Counted from the stretch's first letter, positions 8,492 to 16,913 are shown. The stretch is DNA of 32,838 nucleotides from Limnoraphis robusta CS-951 (GCF_000972705.2 NZ_LATL02000036.1:1-32838), one strand, 5' to 3'. Notes: a model not told the origin generated them from the letters alone. Numbers and translations: made by a program.

Positions 8492-8878
8492 TCAGTTGGT
8501 ACAGTAGGGTGTAATATCTTCCCCACATTCATCAGCTAGGTAACACAACGCTCGAAACCGTAAGCCAACAACTTCCTCATAAACGGGGTTGAGTTTGCAT
8601 AAGGGGGGAATATGAACCAGAACTCGACCTCTGAACTGAATTTTACGCTCAAAAGGGCATTGAGACGGAATCAGTTGACATAAAAGCTTGGCGAGTTTAG
8701 GATCTTTAATCTCAATATTCTCTAGCCACTGTCGGAGGGGTTTGAGAGGGGCTAATTGAGGCTTTGAACTCAGGAACCGCTTTAAGCTGTTTGAGATGCC
8801 TTCAGAGGCATTTTGTCCGTGAGATTTCACCCGACTAGCTAGAGCTAGATGGGGCATTGTATAATATGCGATATTCAT
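8492..8878 (-). CDS. Mo-dependent nitrogenase C-terminus-like protein (orphan)
   Basis: This 128-residue protein has a C-terminal half of the type KLLCQLIPSQCPFER, HIPPLCKLNPVYEEVVGLRF and CYLADECGEDITPYC. It matches what I know of the cyanobacterial family named after the C-terminus of Mo-dependent nitrogenase (Mo-nitro_C). Several cysteines are conserved in that region. The name does not imply nitrogenase activity; such proteins occur alone in many cyanobacteria and their role is unknown. No nif genes are in the window. The start is uncertain: ATG 8878 is used here and ATG 8857 is also possible. It sits between a tnpB relic and a repeat-rich spacer, inside the 49-bp inverted repeat. Confidence 0.7.
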   Translation of the reverse strand: MNIAYYTMPHLALASRVKSHGQNASEGISNSLKRFLSSKPQLAPLKPLRQWLENIEIKDPKLAKLLCQLIPSQCPFERKIQFRGRVLVHIPPLCKLNPVYEEVVGLRFRALCYLADECGEDITPYCTN

Positions 8879-8914
8879 TAGTTAACTCATCCTATGCCGA
8901 CAAAATGCAAGTGA

Positions 8915-9115
8915 CTCCTGCTATTAGGGTCTACAGCACTTTATCGATCAGATCCGAATAGCAATGTGAGATTGGGTGAGGAGTGAACCCGCTAAATCTT
9001 GGAGATGCTGAAGTCCATCAGAGGAAAAACTTAGGTGGTGAAGCAACAGCATGACAACTCCCATGAACCATCTTGCCCTATTAGGAGAGATTTATGTCGG
9101 AATTTGAATCAAAAC
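8915..9115. other. Intergenic stretch with several potential stems, possible structured RNA
   Basis: No ORF of note is present, yet the sequence is more balanced in base composition than the AT-rich flank to its right. Visible pairings include a nested stem AGATT-GGGT (8969-8977) with ACCC (8987-8990) and AATCT (8995-8999), GATG/CATC near 9004-9019, and CCTATTAGG near 9077. These could belong to a non-coding RNA, a mobile-element RNA relic, or the leader of the minus-strand gene at 8492-8878. I cannot assign a family. Confidence 0.3.
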
Positions 9116-9250
9116 TATAAATAAAATCTATATATTAGATAAACTATTTATATCTTTTAGGGGTTGACAAAAATTATTTTGTTTTTTCTGTATCTAAAAT
9201 AACATAAATTATCTTGATCGTCAAACCCAAAATAGGTTACAAGGAACGCG

Positions 9251-9299
9251 CTGGTCACTGTTCACTGTTCACTGTTCACTGTAAAAACCCGCCCCTACA
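9251..9299. repeat. Right arm of the 49-bp inverted repeat (family A half element)
   Basis: Bases 9251-9299 are the exact reverse complement of 7345-7393: tandem TTCACTG heptamers (9255-9282) leading into GTAAAAACCCGCCCC. Further degenerate units follow to about 9340. The AT-rich 9116-9240 holds a TTGACA at 9164-9169 but no well-spaced -10 box. Confidence 0.9.
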
Positions 9300-9417
9300 A
9301 CTGAAGCCGGAGTGACTGTAAAAACTGTTCACTGTTTGCTGATATTGTGAATCCTTGTTCTCTAGGCAATTAAAATAGAAAAATCAAAAGTCAGCACTCA
9401 GAAGTCAGAGGTGGCAA

Positions 9418-11118
9418 ATGCCAGAAGAATCAACCTCCCTAGCCTTCCCTTTAGAATCAACATCTCGCCCAAAACCCCCAGCCAAATATCAGTTCGGACT
9501 ATTGGCCATCTTTAGAGCATATCCCGAGTTTAGGCGGGGAAATCGCTTATACGCCCTCGAACGCTTTGAAGCGGCATTTTTTCACTATGACCAAGCCATT
9601 CAATACAAGTCAGACTGGTATGCAGGTTGGCTGAGACGCGGAAACGCTCTGAGAAAGATGCAACGCTACAAAGAAGCATTGGCTTCCTATGATCATGCCA
9701 TCAAAATAAAACCCAAAGATTATTGGGGATGGACATTTCGCGGGATCACCTTATCAAAATTAGAACGCCATTCTGAAGCGATCGCCTCCTTTGACAAAGC
9801 GATTAAAATCGAACCGGAAAACTTTGAAGCCTGGTACGAACGAGGACTGTCCCTAGAAGCAACTTTTAAATTTCCAGCCGCAGCAGCCTCTTATAAAAGA
9901 GCCATTGAGATCAAACCAGATATGTCCGCGATTTGGTACCATCAGGGCAATGCGTTGATGAATGAAGAACGTTACGCCGATGCTGTAGCTTCCTATGATC
10001 GCGCCGTACAGTTACAACCCGATAACTTTGAGGCTTGGTTTAATCGCGGCGAAATGCTGATGAACCAATACAAGTATTCAGAAGCCGTTGGTTCTTATGA
10101 TCGCGCCTTAAAGCTGAGATCCAACAGTTATCAAGCCTGGTTTAATCGCGGGATCGCCTTGCAAAAACAACATAAATACGCGGAAGCTGTCGCCTCCTAC
10201 GAAAAAGTGATTGAGTTACAACCCCAAGATTATGAAGCCTGGTTTTATAAAGGGATGGCGTTGAAGTTTCACTGGCCGGAAGCCGCTTTGAGTAGTATAG
10301 ATCAAGCGTTACAAATGAATCCCAACTCTCCGGCGGTTTGGATCAGTCGGGGTCAAATTCTCCTCGATCTCGGACAATATCATTCGGCGATCGCTGCTTT
10401 TGATAAAGCCACTCAAATCAATACCCAGTTTCCAGAAGCTTGGCTGGGACGAGGGATGGCGTTGTGTGAGTTGGGACAATATCAAGAGGCGATTATTGCC
10501 TATGATAACGCCGTGCAGATTGAACCCGATTTTCTCGAAGCCTGGAACTGTCGCGGTGAAGCCTTAGAACAATTGGATCGGTACGAAGAAGCGGTGATCG
10601 CTTACGATAAAGTATTGATGTTCACCTCTGCTAATCAGACATTAGCCACCAAAGCAGGATTACAACGGGGTGAAGCCTTAGAAAAGCTAGAACGATATTC
10701 AGAAGCGATTGTTGCTTATCGAAAAGTGGTTCAACTGCGACCCGATAATTTTGAAGCCTGGGTCAAACTCGGACAAACCAGCGAGAAAGTCGAGCAGTAT
10801 ACTAACGCCTTTGAAGCCTACAGCCAAGCGATTCAAATTTGGCCGGATAACTATTCTGTACACTTGATGCTGGGGAGAGTGTTAGAAGCAACCCACCAAT
10901 ATCAACAAGCGATTACCACCTATGATCGGATTATCCAACGTCAGCCTGACTTTTGTGAAGCTTGGATCAGACGGGGACAAACCTTTGAAGCCTTACAGCG
11001 CTACTCGGAAGCCTTTGCTTCTTACGGAGTGGCTTTGGAACTTCAACCCAATCATCCCGAAGCGATCGCCAGACGAAATGGGTTGATGGTTAAACTCAAA
11101 GCGGGTAACGGTGCTTAG
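9418..11118 (+). CDS. Tetratricopeptide-repeat (TPR) protein
   Basis: The 566-residue protein is built almost wholly of 34-residue TPR units from about residue 50 to the end, roughly 14 to 15 of them. The repeated pattern is AWFNRGxAL, then YxEAVASYDxAIxLxPDNxE. TPR solenoids bind other proteins and act as assembly scaffolds, often in pilus, secretion or photosystem assembly in cyanobacteria. The partner here is unknown. There is no catalytic domain, signal peptide or membrane helix; the first 50 residues carry only a short proline-containing leader. The unit at about residues 270-300 is slightly shortened. The start has AGAGGTG about 7 nt upstream. The next gene, a type II secretion F-like membrane protein, follows after 76 bp in the same direction, so the two may be co-transcribed. 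Confidence 0.92.
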   Translation: MPEESTSLAFPLESTSRPKPPAKYQFGLLAIFRAYPEFRRGNRLYALERFEAAFFHYDQAIQYKSDWYAGWLRRGNALRKMQRYKEALASYDHAIKIKPKDYWGWTFRGITLSKLERHSEAIASFDKAIKIEPENFEAWYERGLSLEATFKFPAAAASYKRAIEIKPDMSAIWYHQGNALMNEERYADAVASYDRAVQLQPDNFEAWFNRGEMLMNQYKYSEAVGSYDRALKLRSNSYQAWFNRGIALQKQHKYAEAVASYEKVIELQPQDYEAWFYKGMALKFHWPEAALSSIDQALQMNPNSPAVWISRGQILLDLGQYHSAIAAFDKATQINTQFPEAWLGRGMALCELGQYQEAIIAYDNAVQIEPDFLEAWNCRGEALEQLDRYEEAVIAYDKVLMFTSANQTLATKAGLQRGEALEKLERYSEAIVAYRKVVQLRPDNFEAWVKLGQTSEKVEQYTNAFEAYSQAIQIWPDNYSVHLMLGRVLEATHQYQQAITTYDRIIQRQPDFCEAWIRRGQTFEALQRYSEAFASYGVALELQPNHPEAIARRNGLMVKLKAGNGA

Positions 11119-11194
11119 GAGATTGAGAAGAATGGGCGATCATCCTCTGGTGATGCCCCTCTGTGCAACAATATGGGGTTAGTATTTTGAACGC

Positions 11195-12094
11195 ATGACC
11201 CCGCAACAGAAGGCTCAATTCTTCTCAAAGTTCGCGACTTTGCTTAACTGTGGCTTCAGCATCCAAGAGATCATCGACTTATTGGTTCAACAAAGTGATG
11301 CTCGATTAGCTCGTTATCTCAATAAAGTCAGTGCAGCCGTTGCTTTGGGAGAAGATCTGGCTTCAGCCCTGGCTCATGCGCCTCGCTACTTTGATCGCTG
11401 GACAATTAGCCTGATTCAAATTGCTGACTATAGCGGTGCATTACCAGAAATGTTCTACCGTCTATCTCAAATGGCTCAACAGCAACATTACCGTTCCTGT
11501 CTCTACCGTTCGGTGAAAATAGCGGCGATTACCACTTTAGTGAGTGTTTTAGGGTTAATTATTACTCTACTTTATACTTCCGAAAGTCCGATTTTGGTTT
11601 GGGTTTTAGTGGCGCTGCTTCTGGCGGGTTTGGGCTTTGTCGCCCCGAAAATGGCACCCCGCTTCCCTTTAATTCGTCGAATTTTTACCGCCCATTCAAT
11701 GCTTGAGTTAGCAGAACTTGAACTTCCTCTCAATTGTGGTATTCCGGTTTTAACAGCGATTGAACTGGTTCGCGATCGCATTCCCAAGTCTTCAAAAATG
11801 TCAGGATCACTCACCATCGCCTTGGGTCAAATTCCAGCAGGTTATAGCTTTAGCCAAACTCTAGAAGGGCGTTTACCTACGATCGCCATTCAAATTATTC
11901 GCACCGGAGAGGAAACAGGTCATCTGAATGTGGCTTTGCAGAAATTAGCAGATTATTACAATCGACAACTTGAGCAAACGCTGCATTTATTGCAAGCCAT
12001 TTTAATTCCCATTAGTTTATTAGCGGCTGGCGGTTTAGTTGCATTGTTAGTAATGGAAGCACTGACATCTTTATTGATTTTACTCCCCAATTAG
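11195..12094 (+). CDS. Type II secretion F / PilC-like membrane protein, short form
   Basis: This 299-residue protein contains two T2SSF-type helical domains. The first is at about residues 5-100 (FATLLNCGFSIQEIIDLL, RWTISLIQIADYSGALPEM) and the second at about 165-260 (ELPLNCGIPVLTAIELV, IIRTGEETGHLNVALQKLA). Hydrophobic segments lie between them (IAAITTLVSVLGLIITLLY and VWVLVALLLAGLGFVAP) and at the C-terminus. That is the PilC/GspF arrangement, in which the protein forms the inner-membrane platform of type IV pili or type II secretion. Standard PilC is about 400 residues, so this lacks the usual N-terminal extension. It may be a divergent paralogue rather than the main PilC. No pilB or pilT is nearby; the only candidate partner in the window is the TPR gene just upstream. 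Confidence 0.82.
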   Translation: MTPQQKAQFFSKFATLLNCGFSIQEIIDLLVQQSDARLARYLNKVSAAVALGEDLASALAHAPRYFDRWTISLIQIADYSGALPEMFYRLSQMAQQQHYRSCLYRSVKIAAITTLVSVLGLIITLLYTSESPILVWVLVALLLAGLGFVAPKMAPRFPLIRRIFTAHSMLELAELELPLNCGIPVLTAIELVRDRIPKSSKMSGSLTIALGQIPAGYSFSQTLEGRLPTIAIQIIRTGEETGHLNVALQKLADYYNRQLEQTLHLLQAILIPISLLAAGGLVALLVMEALTSLLILLPN

Positions 12095-12127
12095 TCAGGA
12101 TATCGGGTGTCGGACATTGGTTATGGA

Positions 12128-12183
12128 GGGCGGGTTTATGTATGCTGTTACTGAGAAGAAATATAGCTATGTGGAACCCGCCC
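12128..12183. repeat. Family A palindromic repeat between convergent genes
   Basis: GGGCGGGTT (12128-12136) and AACCCGCCC (12175-12183) are perfect 9-bp inverted ends of a 56-bp unit. Read on the minus strand it aligns along its length with 19742-19796. It fills the space between the T2SF gene (stop at 12094) and the convergent gene ending at 12201, so it could act as a two-way transcription barrier. Confidence 0.75.
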
Positions 12184-12200
12184 CTACAACTGTAAACTGT

Positions 12201-12821
12201 TTAATGTCCTGTGGCAGAACGTCCTTGTCTTCCCAGTTTAACGACAACAAAATAGCCAAAACAAATTAGATACGCCACCAAACCCATCAGTCCGAGAAAT
12301 CCTAAAAATCCGGGTGTCAAATTCGGATGAAAAATTTCTTTGTACATCCAAGGTGGATCTAACCAAACCCGACAAGTTTGATCGGCAATTAACCCTTTTG
12401 TATCTAAAAACGCACACCGTAAAAAGGGAATAAACGCTAAAACACCCAAAATATTGTAAACCGATACCGCCCAACGCCAGGACTTAAAGGTTAACTTGAG
12501 AACAGAAGATTGCATATCCTCTAGTTCTTCGTTGAGATCAACCCAGAACCACAGACTCACTGGAATCAAAATTCGCGCTATAATCGAGCTGATAAAGCTC
12601 ACAGGCAAAGCGGCAATCATTAAGTAAACCGTAATTCCCAGTAAACTCGACACACGCCAATAGATAATCATCAAACGCAGGATGGCATCTATCTTTTGAA
12701 TAAAAGCCCAAATCAGCAAAATCAAAGGAGCAATGACTGTCAACAGAACCGCTAATCGATAATCCATCCAAACTAAGGATTCCCACACCGGAATATCAGC
12801 CAATAGTAAAATATTAAACAT
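12201..12821 (-). CDS. DUF3177-like integral membrane protein
   Basis: This 206-residue protein has about five hydrophobic segments. They include LAVLLTVIAPLILLIWAFI, a pair around SSLLGITVYLMIAALPVSF and ARILIPVSLWFWV, one at VYNILGVLAFIPFL, and the C-terminal LGLMGLVAYLICFGYFVVV. An acidic cytoplasmic loop (DLNEELEDMQ) follows the third. The pattern, including MDYRLAVLL near the N-terminus and IYWRVSSLLGIT, fits the cyanobacterial DUF3177 family, whose function is unknown. The start at 12821 has AGGA 4 nt upstream, a little close; the conserved region begins at an internal Met at residue 19. The gene ends against a family A repeat and follows CP12 by 122 bp on the same strand, with no strong sign of an operon. 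Confidence 0.75.
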   Translation of the reverse strand: MFNILLLADIPVWESLVWMDYRLAVLLTVIAPLILLIWAFIQKIDAILRLMIIYWRVSSLLGITVYLMIAALPVSFISSIIARILIPVSLWFWVDLNEELEDMQSSVLKLTFKSWRWAVSVYNILGVLAFIPFLRCAFLDTKGLIADQTCRVWLDPPWMYKEIFHPNLTPGFLGFLGLMGLVAYLICFGYFVVVKLGRQGRSATGH

Positions 12822-12943
12822 TTCCTAACACTTATATTAATCAACTCAAAAGGTAAGCAACTGGCTCGACACTCGTCAAGTTCCAGTTGCTCGCTTGTGC
12901 TACAGCCTGTATTCTACTCAAGGAATGCCAGCCTTAGCAGCGT

Positions 12944-13168
12944 CTAATCTTCATAAACGCGACATTCAGCAGCATCTGGATTATCATCACAGTAGACTTC
13001 AAAAGAAGACTTGGGTTTCTTCTGTTTCTGATGAGCCGCTTCTGCTTGTAGCTCCTCGACAACATCCCAAGCGGCTGCACATTCTGCCGAAGTCGCACCT
13101 TGAATATCGCAAGCAGCACGAGCTTGTTCGCGCTCCTGTTCAATCAATTCGTCAATATTATTGTTCAT
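12944..13168 (-). CDS. cp12: Calvin cycle regulator CP12
   Basis: CP12 is a small, partly disordered redox protein. In the dark it links GAPDH and phosphoribulokinase into an inactive complex through disulfides that thioredoxin opens in the light. The 74-residue protein has both cysteine pairs, Cys20/Cys30 and Cys60/Cys69. It also has the core AAAWDVVEELQAEAAH (31-46) and the GAPDH-binding tail YCDDNPDAAECRVYED at the C-terminus. Length and order match the canonical cyanobacterial form. Its start has GAGG about 13 nt upstream. A plus-strand ORF covering the same bases (12895-13209) is its antisense shadow. Confidence 0.96.
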   Translation of the reverse strand: MNNNIDELIEQEREQARAACDIQGATSAECAAAWDVVEELQAEAAHQKQKKPKSSFEVYCDDNPDAAECRVYED

Positions 13169-13547
13169 TGTTTGTTAGCCTCGATTACATTTTTCTGTAC
13201 AAGGGTTAAGCCTAACTGAAAACTCTGACGCTATCAAGTTCGGCTATTGCACTAGACTACCTTGCTGAATACACTTAATAATTCTAACGACTATTGCTCA
13301 GTGATAACTCAAGCCCAAGTGTCTATTCGGTATTCCTCTTGATTTTTTAAGGTTTGCTGATTGAGATCAACGACAGATGCAGCCCAACCTACGGATCGTC
13401 TATATTTCTATATGGAGTAAAGGTCACTCTACAACAGAAAAGTAACCACCCTGGGCAGAACGAGAACGAGAGCGCGATCAGGACGAGGCTTAATTTCTAG
13501 ATAAGATGAGGCAATCGTGAGCAACAGATCGATATGGGAGAGTCAAG
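13169..13547. other. Divergent intergenic region between cp12 and the FIST gene
   Basis: This spacer of 379 bp must hold the promoters of cp12 (leftward) and of the FIST gene (rightward). I see no ORF, tRNA or strong terminator in it, and no clear promoter pair that I would defend. Confidence 0.5.
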
Positions 13548-14816
13548 ATGGTAGAACCAACAACAGGACAAATGCAATGGGTCAACGCCCTATCAAAACG
13601 CCCTTCTTTAGAAGCCGCAATTGAGGAGGTCGTCGAACAGGCTCAACAATCATTACAAGCTTCCCCTGACTTGGGCTTAGTGTTTATCTCCTCTGCCTTT
13701 GCCAGTGAATATTCTCGATTGATGCCCCTCCTACAAGAACGACTGAAGATCCCGGCAATTATCGGCTGTTGTGGCGGCGGTATTGTCGGTATGAATCCCC
13801 ATAGCCAAGCCGAAGAAATTGAAGGGGAACCTGCCTTAAGCCTCTGTTTGGCTCATTTACCCGGTGTGAACGTTCACCCCTTTCATCTGTCTTCGGATGG
13901 ACTACCTGATCTCGATAGTCCTCCCCAAAACTGGATTGATTTGATTGGAGTCAATCCCGGTGACAAGCCTCAGTTTATCTTGCTGGTTGACCCCTTTTAC
14001 AACCGCATTAACGACTTACTCCAGGGACTCGACTATGCTTATCCGGGTTCAGTCAAAGTGGGTGGGTTGGCAAGTGGTCGTTTAACCAATATTACAGCCG
14101 TTTTTCACGGTTCTGAACATTATCAAGCCCAGGCGGTTGGTGTAGCCTTGTGTGGCAATATTGTCTTAGAAACTATCGTTGCTCAAGGGTGTCGCCCGAT
14201 TGGTCAGCCCTATCGAGTCTCAAAAGGGGAACGGAATATTATTCTCGAACTTGAGCAAGAGTCCAATGTTGATGATTTATCCTTAGTCGTCTCCGGTGAA
14301 CCGATATCGCCCCTAGAAGCCTTGCAGAAATTGGTCCAGGATTTAAGCGAAGCGGATCGACAATTGGCTCAAAATTCACTGTTTATTGGGGTTGTTCGAG
14401 ATGAATTTAAACAAAGATTAGAACCGGGAGATTTTCTGATTAGGAATTTGTTAGGTGTTGATCCCCGTGTCGGAGCAATTGCGATTGGCGATCGCGTCAG
14501 GCCTGGACAACGAATTCAATTTCACCTTCGCGATGCTCAAACCTCGAAAGAAGATTTGCAAATGTTGCTCACCCGTTATCAACAACAACATCCAAATTCA
14601 TCTCAGCTTGCTGCAAATGCAGGTGCTTTGATGTTTTCTTGTTTAGGACGGGGAGAAGGGCTTTATGGCTCACCGAACTTCGATTGTAGCCTATTTCAAC
14701 GCTATCTGAATATTCCTCTGAGTGGTTTATTCTGTAATGGAGAAATCGGCCCGGTGGGAGATGAAACTTTCTTGCATGGTTATACTTCTGTGTTTGGAAT
14801 TGTTCGTCAACCTTAA
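13548..14816 (+). CDS. FIST domain sensory protein (FIST_N plus FIST_C)
   Basis: FIST proteins are small-molecule sensors, proposed to bind ligands such as amino acids, that feed signal transduction. The 422-residue protein has the FIST N-terminal domain at about 20-220: LGLVFISSAFASEYSRLMP, the glycine-rich IIGCCGGGIVG, VKVGGLASG and VGVALCGNIVLETIVAQGC. The FIST C-terminal domain follows at about 225-400, with FLIRNLLGVDPRVGAIAIGD, GALMFSCLGRGEGLYG and the closing GLFCNGEIGPVG with FLHGYTSVFGI. It lacks membrane helices and output domains, so it must act through partners. A GGGAGAG motif sits about 8 nt before the ATG. A CheC-like gene follows 238 bp downstream in the same direction, suggesting a shared pathway. 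No kinase or response regulator gene is in the window. Confidence 0.9.
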   Translation: MVEPTTGQMQWVNALSKRPSLEAAIEEVVEQAQQSLQASPDLGLVFISSAFASEYSRLMPLLQERLKIPAIIGCCGGGIVGMNPHSQAEEIEGEPALSLCLAHLPGVNVHPFHLSSDGLPDLDSPPQNWIDLIGVNPGDKPQFILLVDPFYNRINDLLQGLDYAYPGSVKVGGLASGRLTNITAVFHGSEHYQAQAVGVALCGNIVLETIVAQGCRPIGQPYRVSKGERNIILELEQESNVDDLSLVVSGEPISPLEALQKLVQDLSEADRQLAQNSLFIGVVRDEFKQRLEPGDFLIRNLLGVDPRVGAIAIGDRVRPGQRIQFHLRDAQTSKEDLQMLLTRYQQQHPNSSQLAANAGALMFSCLGRGEGLYGSPNFDCSLFQRYLNIPLSGLFCNGEIGPVGDETFLHGYTSVFGIVRQP

Positions 14817-15054
14817 ATCTTTTGGGTTCTCCCTATTCTTGGCTTCCGTTTCCCATTGATTGTTGATGCTATTAAAGCCATGACTTCCATCGCCTCATTT
14901 GTTGATGAATTTCCTAGAGAATTTCTGGTGATTTCCGTCGCAAGTGAGGCAAATTATACCTCTTAGCCTTGCTCAAAAATCACACGGTTAACCTGTTTAA
15001 TCAACTGACTCGCCCAACTCAAACGCTACTATTGTTCTACTTACTGAAAATTTT

Positions 15055-15654
15055 ATGAACCAAAACGCCCAATCACTAGATCGCCTCAATCCAATTTTTA
15101 AAGTCGGTTTGGAACGAACAGAAATGATGTTAGAAACGATTGCCAAGTCTCCAATTCAGTTAGAATTAAAAAGACTAGAGATTATCCCTCCACAAGAATT
15201 ATTGTCTCAACTGAAGTCTCATCTCGGGTTGACTGAAATGAGTGCAATGGAACTGGTTTTTTCTGGAGATTATAACGGCATGACTCAACTGGTTTTTCCG
15301 GTGGATACTGCTAAATTATTGATTGATATGATTGAAACAGAAGAGCGACGTAAACTTGATCAAGATGAACTTGAAAAAGGAATTTTAAGTGAGGTTGGTC
15401 ATATTTTTTTTAATGGGGTGATGGGTGTGATCAGCACTTTGAGTGAATATGGAATTACTTATATGATTCCTAAATATAAAGTCGGAAATATTGGACAACT
15501 CTTGTTATCAAGTTGGTCTAAAAATTACTCATCAGCTCTAATGGGTAGTATTGAATTATCTCGTCAAAGAGAACTGTGGTTTTGGTTTCAGTTCAATACT
15601 TTAGATCCTTTGTTACAACATAGTCAAAAACTATCAGATTATTTTGAGGTTTAA
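15055..15654 (+). CDS. CheC-like phosphatase-family protein
   Basis: This 199-residue protein resembles CheC/CheX-type proteins, which remove phosphate from CheY-like response regulators. The segment KGILSEVGHIFFNGVMGVIS (108-127) corresponds to the CheC active helix. The known family motif has Glu, then Asn three residues later, then Pro after 22 more residues. Here Glu113 and Pro139 are in place but the Asn is His116, so activity could be changed or lost. The preceding part (MELVFSGDYNGMTQLVFP) matches the usual CheC beta-sheet. Only one active-site helix is apparent, against two in typical CheC. The start has no clear ribosome site. The adjacent FIST gene on the same strand suggests a small signalling unit. 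Confidence 0.7.
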   Translation: MNQNAQSLDRLNPIFKVGLERTEMMLETIAKSPIQLELKRLEIIPPQELLSQLKSHLGLTEMSAMELVFSGDYNGMTQLVFPVDTAKLLIDMIETEERRKLDQDELEKGILSEVGHIFFNGVMGVISTLSEYGITYMIPKYKVGNIGQLLLSSWSKNYSSALMGSIELSRQRELWFWFQFNTLDPLLQHSQKLSDYFEV

Positions 15655-15728
15655 CTCATTCCCAACTACTCCCTAAAACAATGAACAAAATTAACACATT
15701 TGTCAATGACTCATTTTTCAGAAATAAT

Positions 15729-15747
15729 CCCCCATGTTGTTCGGGGG
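15729..15747. terminator. Hairpin between convergent genes
   Basis: CCCCC (15729-15733) and GGGGG (15743-15747) form a short strong stem in the gap between the CheC-like gene and the convergent PEP-CTERM gene. There is no good T-run on either strand, so this is only a possible two-way terminator. Confidence 0.35.
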
Positions 15748-15841
15748 AATTAAGATTTACAACTAGCCTTCAAAAACCGTCAACATTCTCTTCTTTAGAG
15801 AAGGCAAGCTGCAAAAGCTACAACTCAAAAAAGATTCAACT

Positions 15842-16741
15842 TTAGTCTAATTTATTGGGTTTAGTTGTGAATTTACTCGCTAACATCATTAAACCCAATC
15901 CCGCAAAACCCAATAAGGTTGAAGGTTCAGGAACAGGTTTGAAATTGAGCGTAAAAGTTCCAGAGGGTAAAAAGGCAGTATGATTGCTATCACTGGTAAC
16001 GTCTAATAGACGAAACTTTGCTGAATAAATATCACTAGGCGCATCTTCGGCAACAGAAAACGTCGGTGTAAATGACCAATCATCTCCCTTTCCAAGGGGA
16101 TAATTATCCCCTACACCATCAAACAAATCTTCACCTTTTGAGTTGGAAATCCTTAAACCCGGTGTAATCTCAATTAATTCTAAAGCAATGGTTGTTTCCT
16201 CTCCGAGTAAACCTTGCCAGCGACCATTTCCTGTATTATAGATAGCGTTAACATAAGGATCACTAAGATCGTCTGTAAGATGAGCAATAGGTCGGGTTTT
16301 GAGATCGGAATACATATGTTCATCAGTTTTCATGGAAATATATTGACCAGAAAAAACCCCTGTTCCGGGGAAAAGATGAATAGGAGGTAGATCAAACCTT
16401 GCTTCAGGTAGGTTATTATTGGTACTGGTGGGAAGAACGGTTAAATCTTCTGGACTGGTATAACTATAAACCCCAATGGCATGAAAATGACTGATTTCAA
16501 CGGGTTCATGTTGATGGGGAAATAGCAGCGAAAGACGGTTATAATTGGGGTTGGGTAAGCCAATAAATTCGCCTGTGCTTAAAGTTTCTAAGCCATCGAC
16601 TCCCACCATTAAGTGATGATGATCGGCGTGTCCACCCGACATTTGGGCTTGGGTGACTTCACCTGAAGTAATAACGGTAAAAACCGCTACAGAAGACCCT
16701 AAAATTAGGCGAGTAGTCCAGTTAGATTTCCCGATAAACAT
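15842..16741 (-). CDS. Zur-linked PEP-CTERM protein, all3515 type
   Basis: From ATG 16741 the protein is 299 residues with an N-terminal signal peptide (TTRLILGSSVAVFTVITSG, cut near TQAQ). A His-rich region follows: HADHHHLMVG, LFPHQHEPVEISHFHAIG. A C-terminal PEP-CTERM sorting signal closes it, PVPEPSTLLGFAGLGLMML with basic residues after it. The sequence matches the family named after Anabaena all3515, which is repressed by the zinc regulator Zur. The histidines make periplasmic or surface zinc binding likely, but this is inferred. An in-frame start further out (16774) would add 11 residues without signal character. ATG 16741 has AGGGA about 8 nt upstream and fits the signal peptide. A weak Zur-like half site overlaps this leader. 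Confidence 0.8.
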   Translation of the reverse strand: MFIGKSNWTTRLILGSSVAVFTVITSGEVTQAQMSGGHADHHHLMVGVDGLETLSTGEFIGLPNPNYNRLSLLFPHQHEPVEISHFHAIGVYSYTSPEDLTVLPTSTNNNLPEARFDLPPIHLFPGTGVFSGQYISMKTDEHMYSDLKTRPIAHLTDDLSDPYVNAIYNTGNGRWQGLLGEETTIALELIEITPGLRISNSKGEDLFDGVGDNYPLGKGDDWSFTPTFSVAEDAPSDIYSAKFRLLDVTSDSNHTAFLPSGTFTLNFKPVPEPSTLLGFAGLGLMMLASKFTTKPNKLD

Positions 16742-16753
16742 TAACTGTTTCCC

Positions 16754-16768
16754 TGATAATGAATGACG
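16754..16768 (-). promoter_or_regulatory. Weak Zur-box-like site
   Basis: On the minus strand the half site ATTATCA is exact relative to the Anabaena-type palindrome TGATAATNATTATCA, but the other arm matches at only three of seven positions. It lies 13 to 27 bp before the start at 16741. Its position is suggestive; the match is poor. Confidence 0.25.
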
Positions 16769-16892
16769 ACCCAATTTAACAGAGTCAACCCGTTTTTGTA
16801 AAAAGACAGATTGTCAAACTTGTACAGATCTTTACATCAAAAAATCAGTCAGAAAATCTGATAAAATTCTTAAACCTAAAGACTTTATAAAA

Positions 16893-16913
16893 GAAAAAAA
16901 CGGCTGATGCCGT
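16893..16913 (-). terminator. Intrinsic terminator after the metallophosphoesterase gene
   Basis: On the minus strand ACGGC-ATCA-GCCGT is followed by seven T residues, about 125 bp after the stop codon of the gene at 17039-18124. The rest of 16775-17038 has no ORF. Confidence 0.7.

Noticed and set aside
12895..13209. Plus-strand 104-codon ORF
   Set aside because: It is antisense to CP12, whose motifs are unmistakable on the minus strand.
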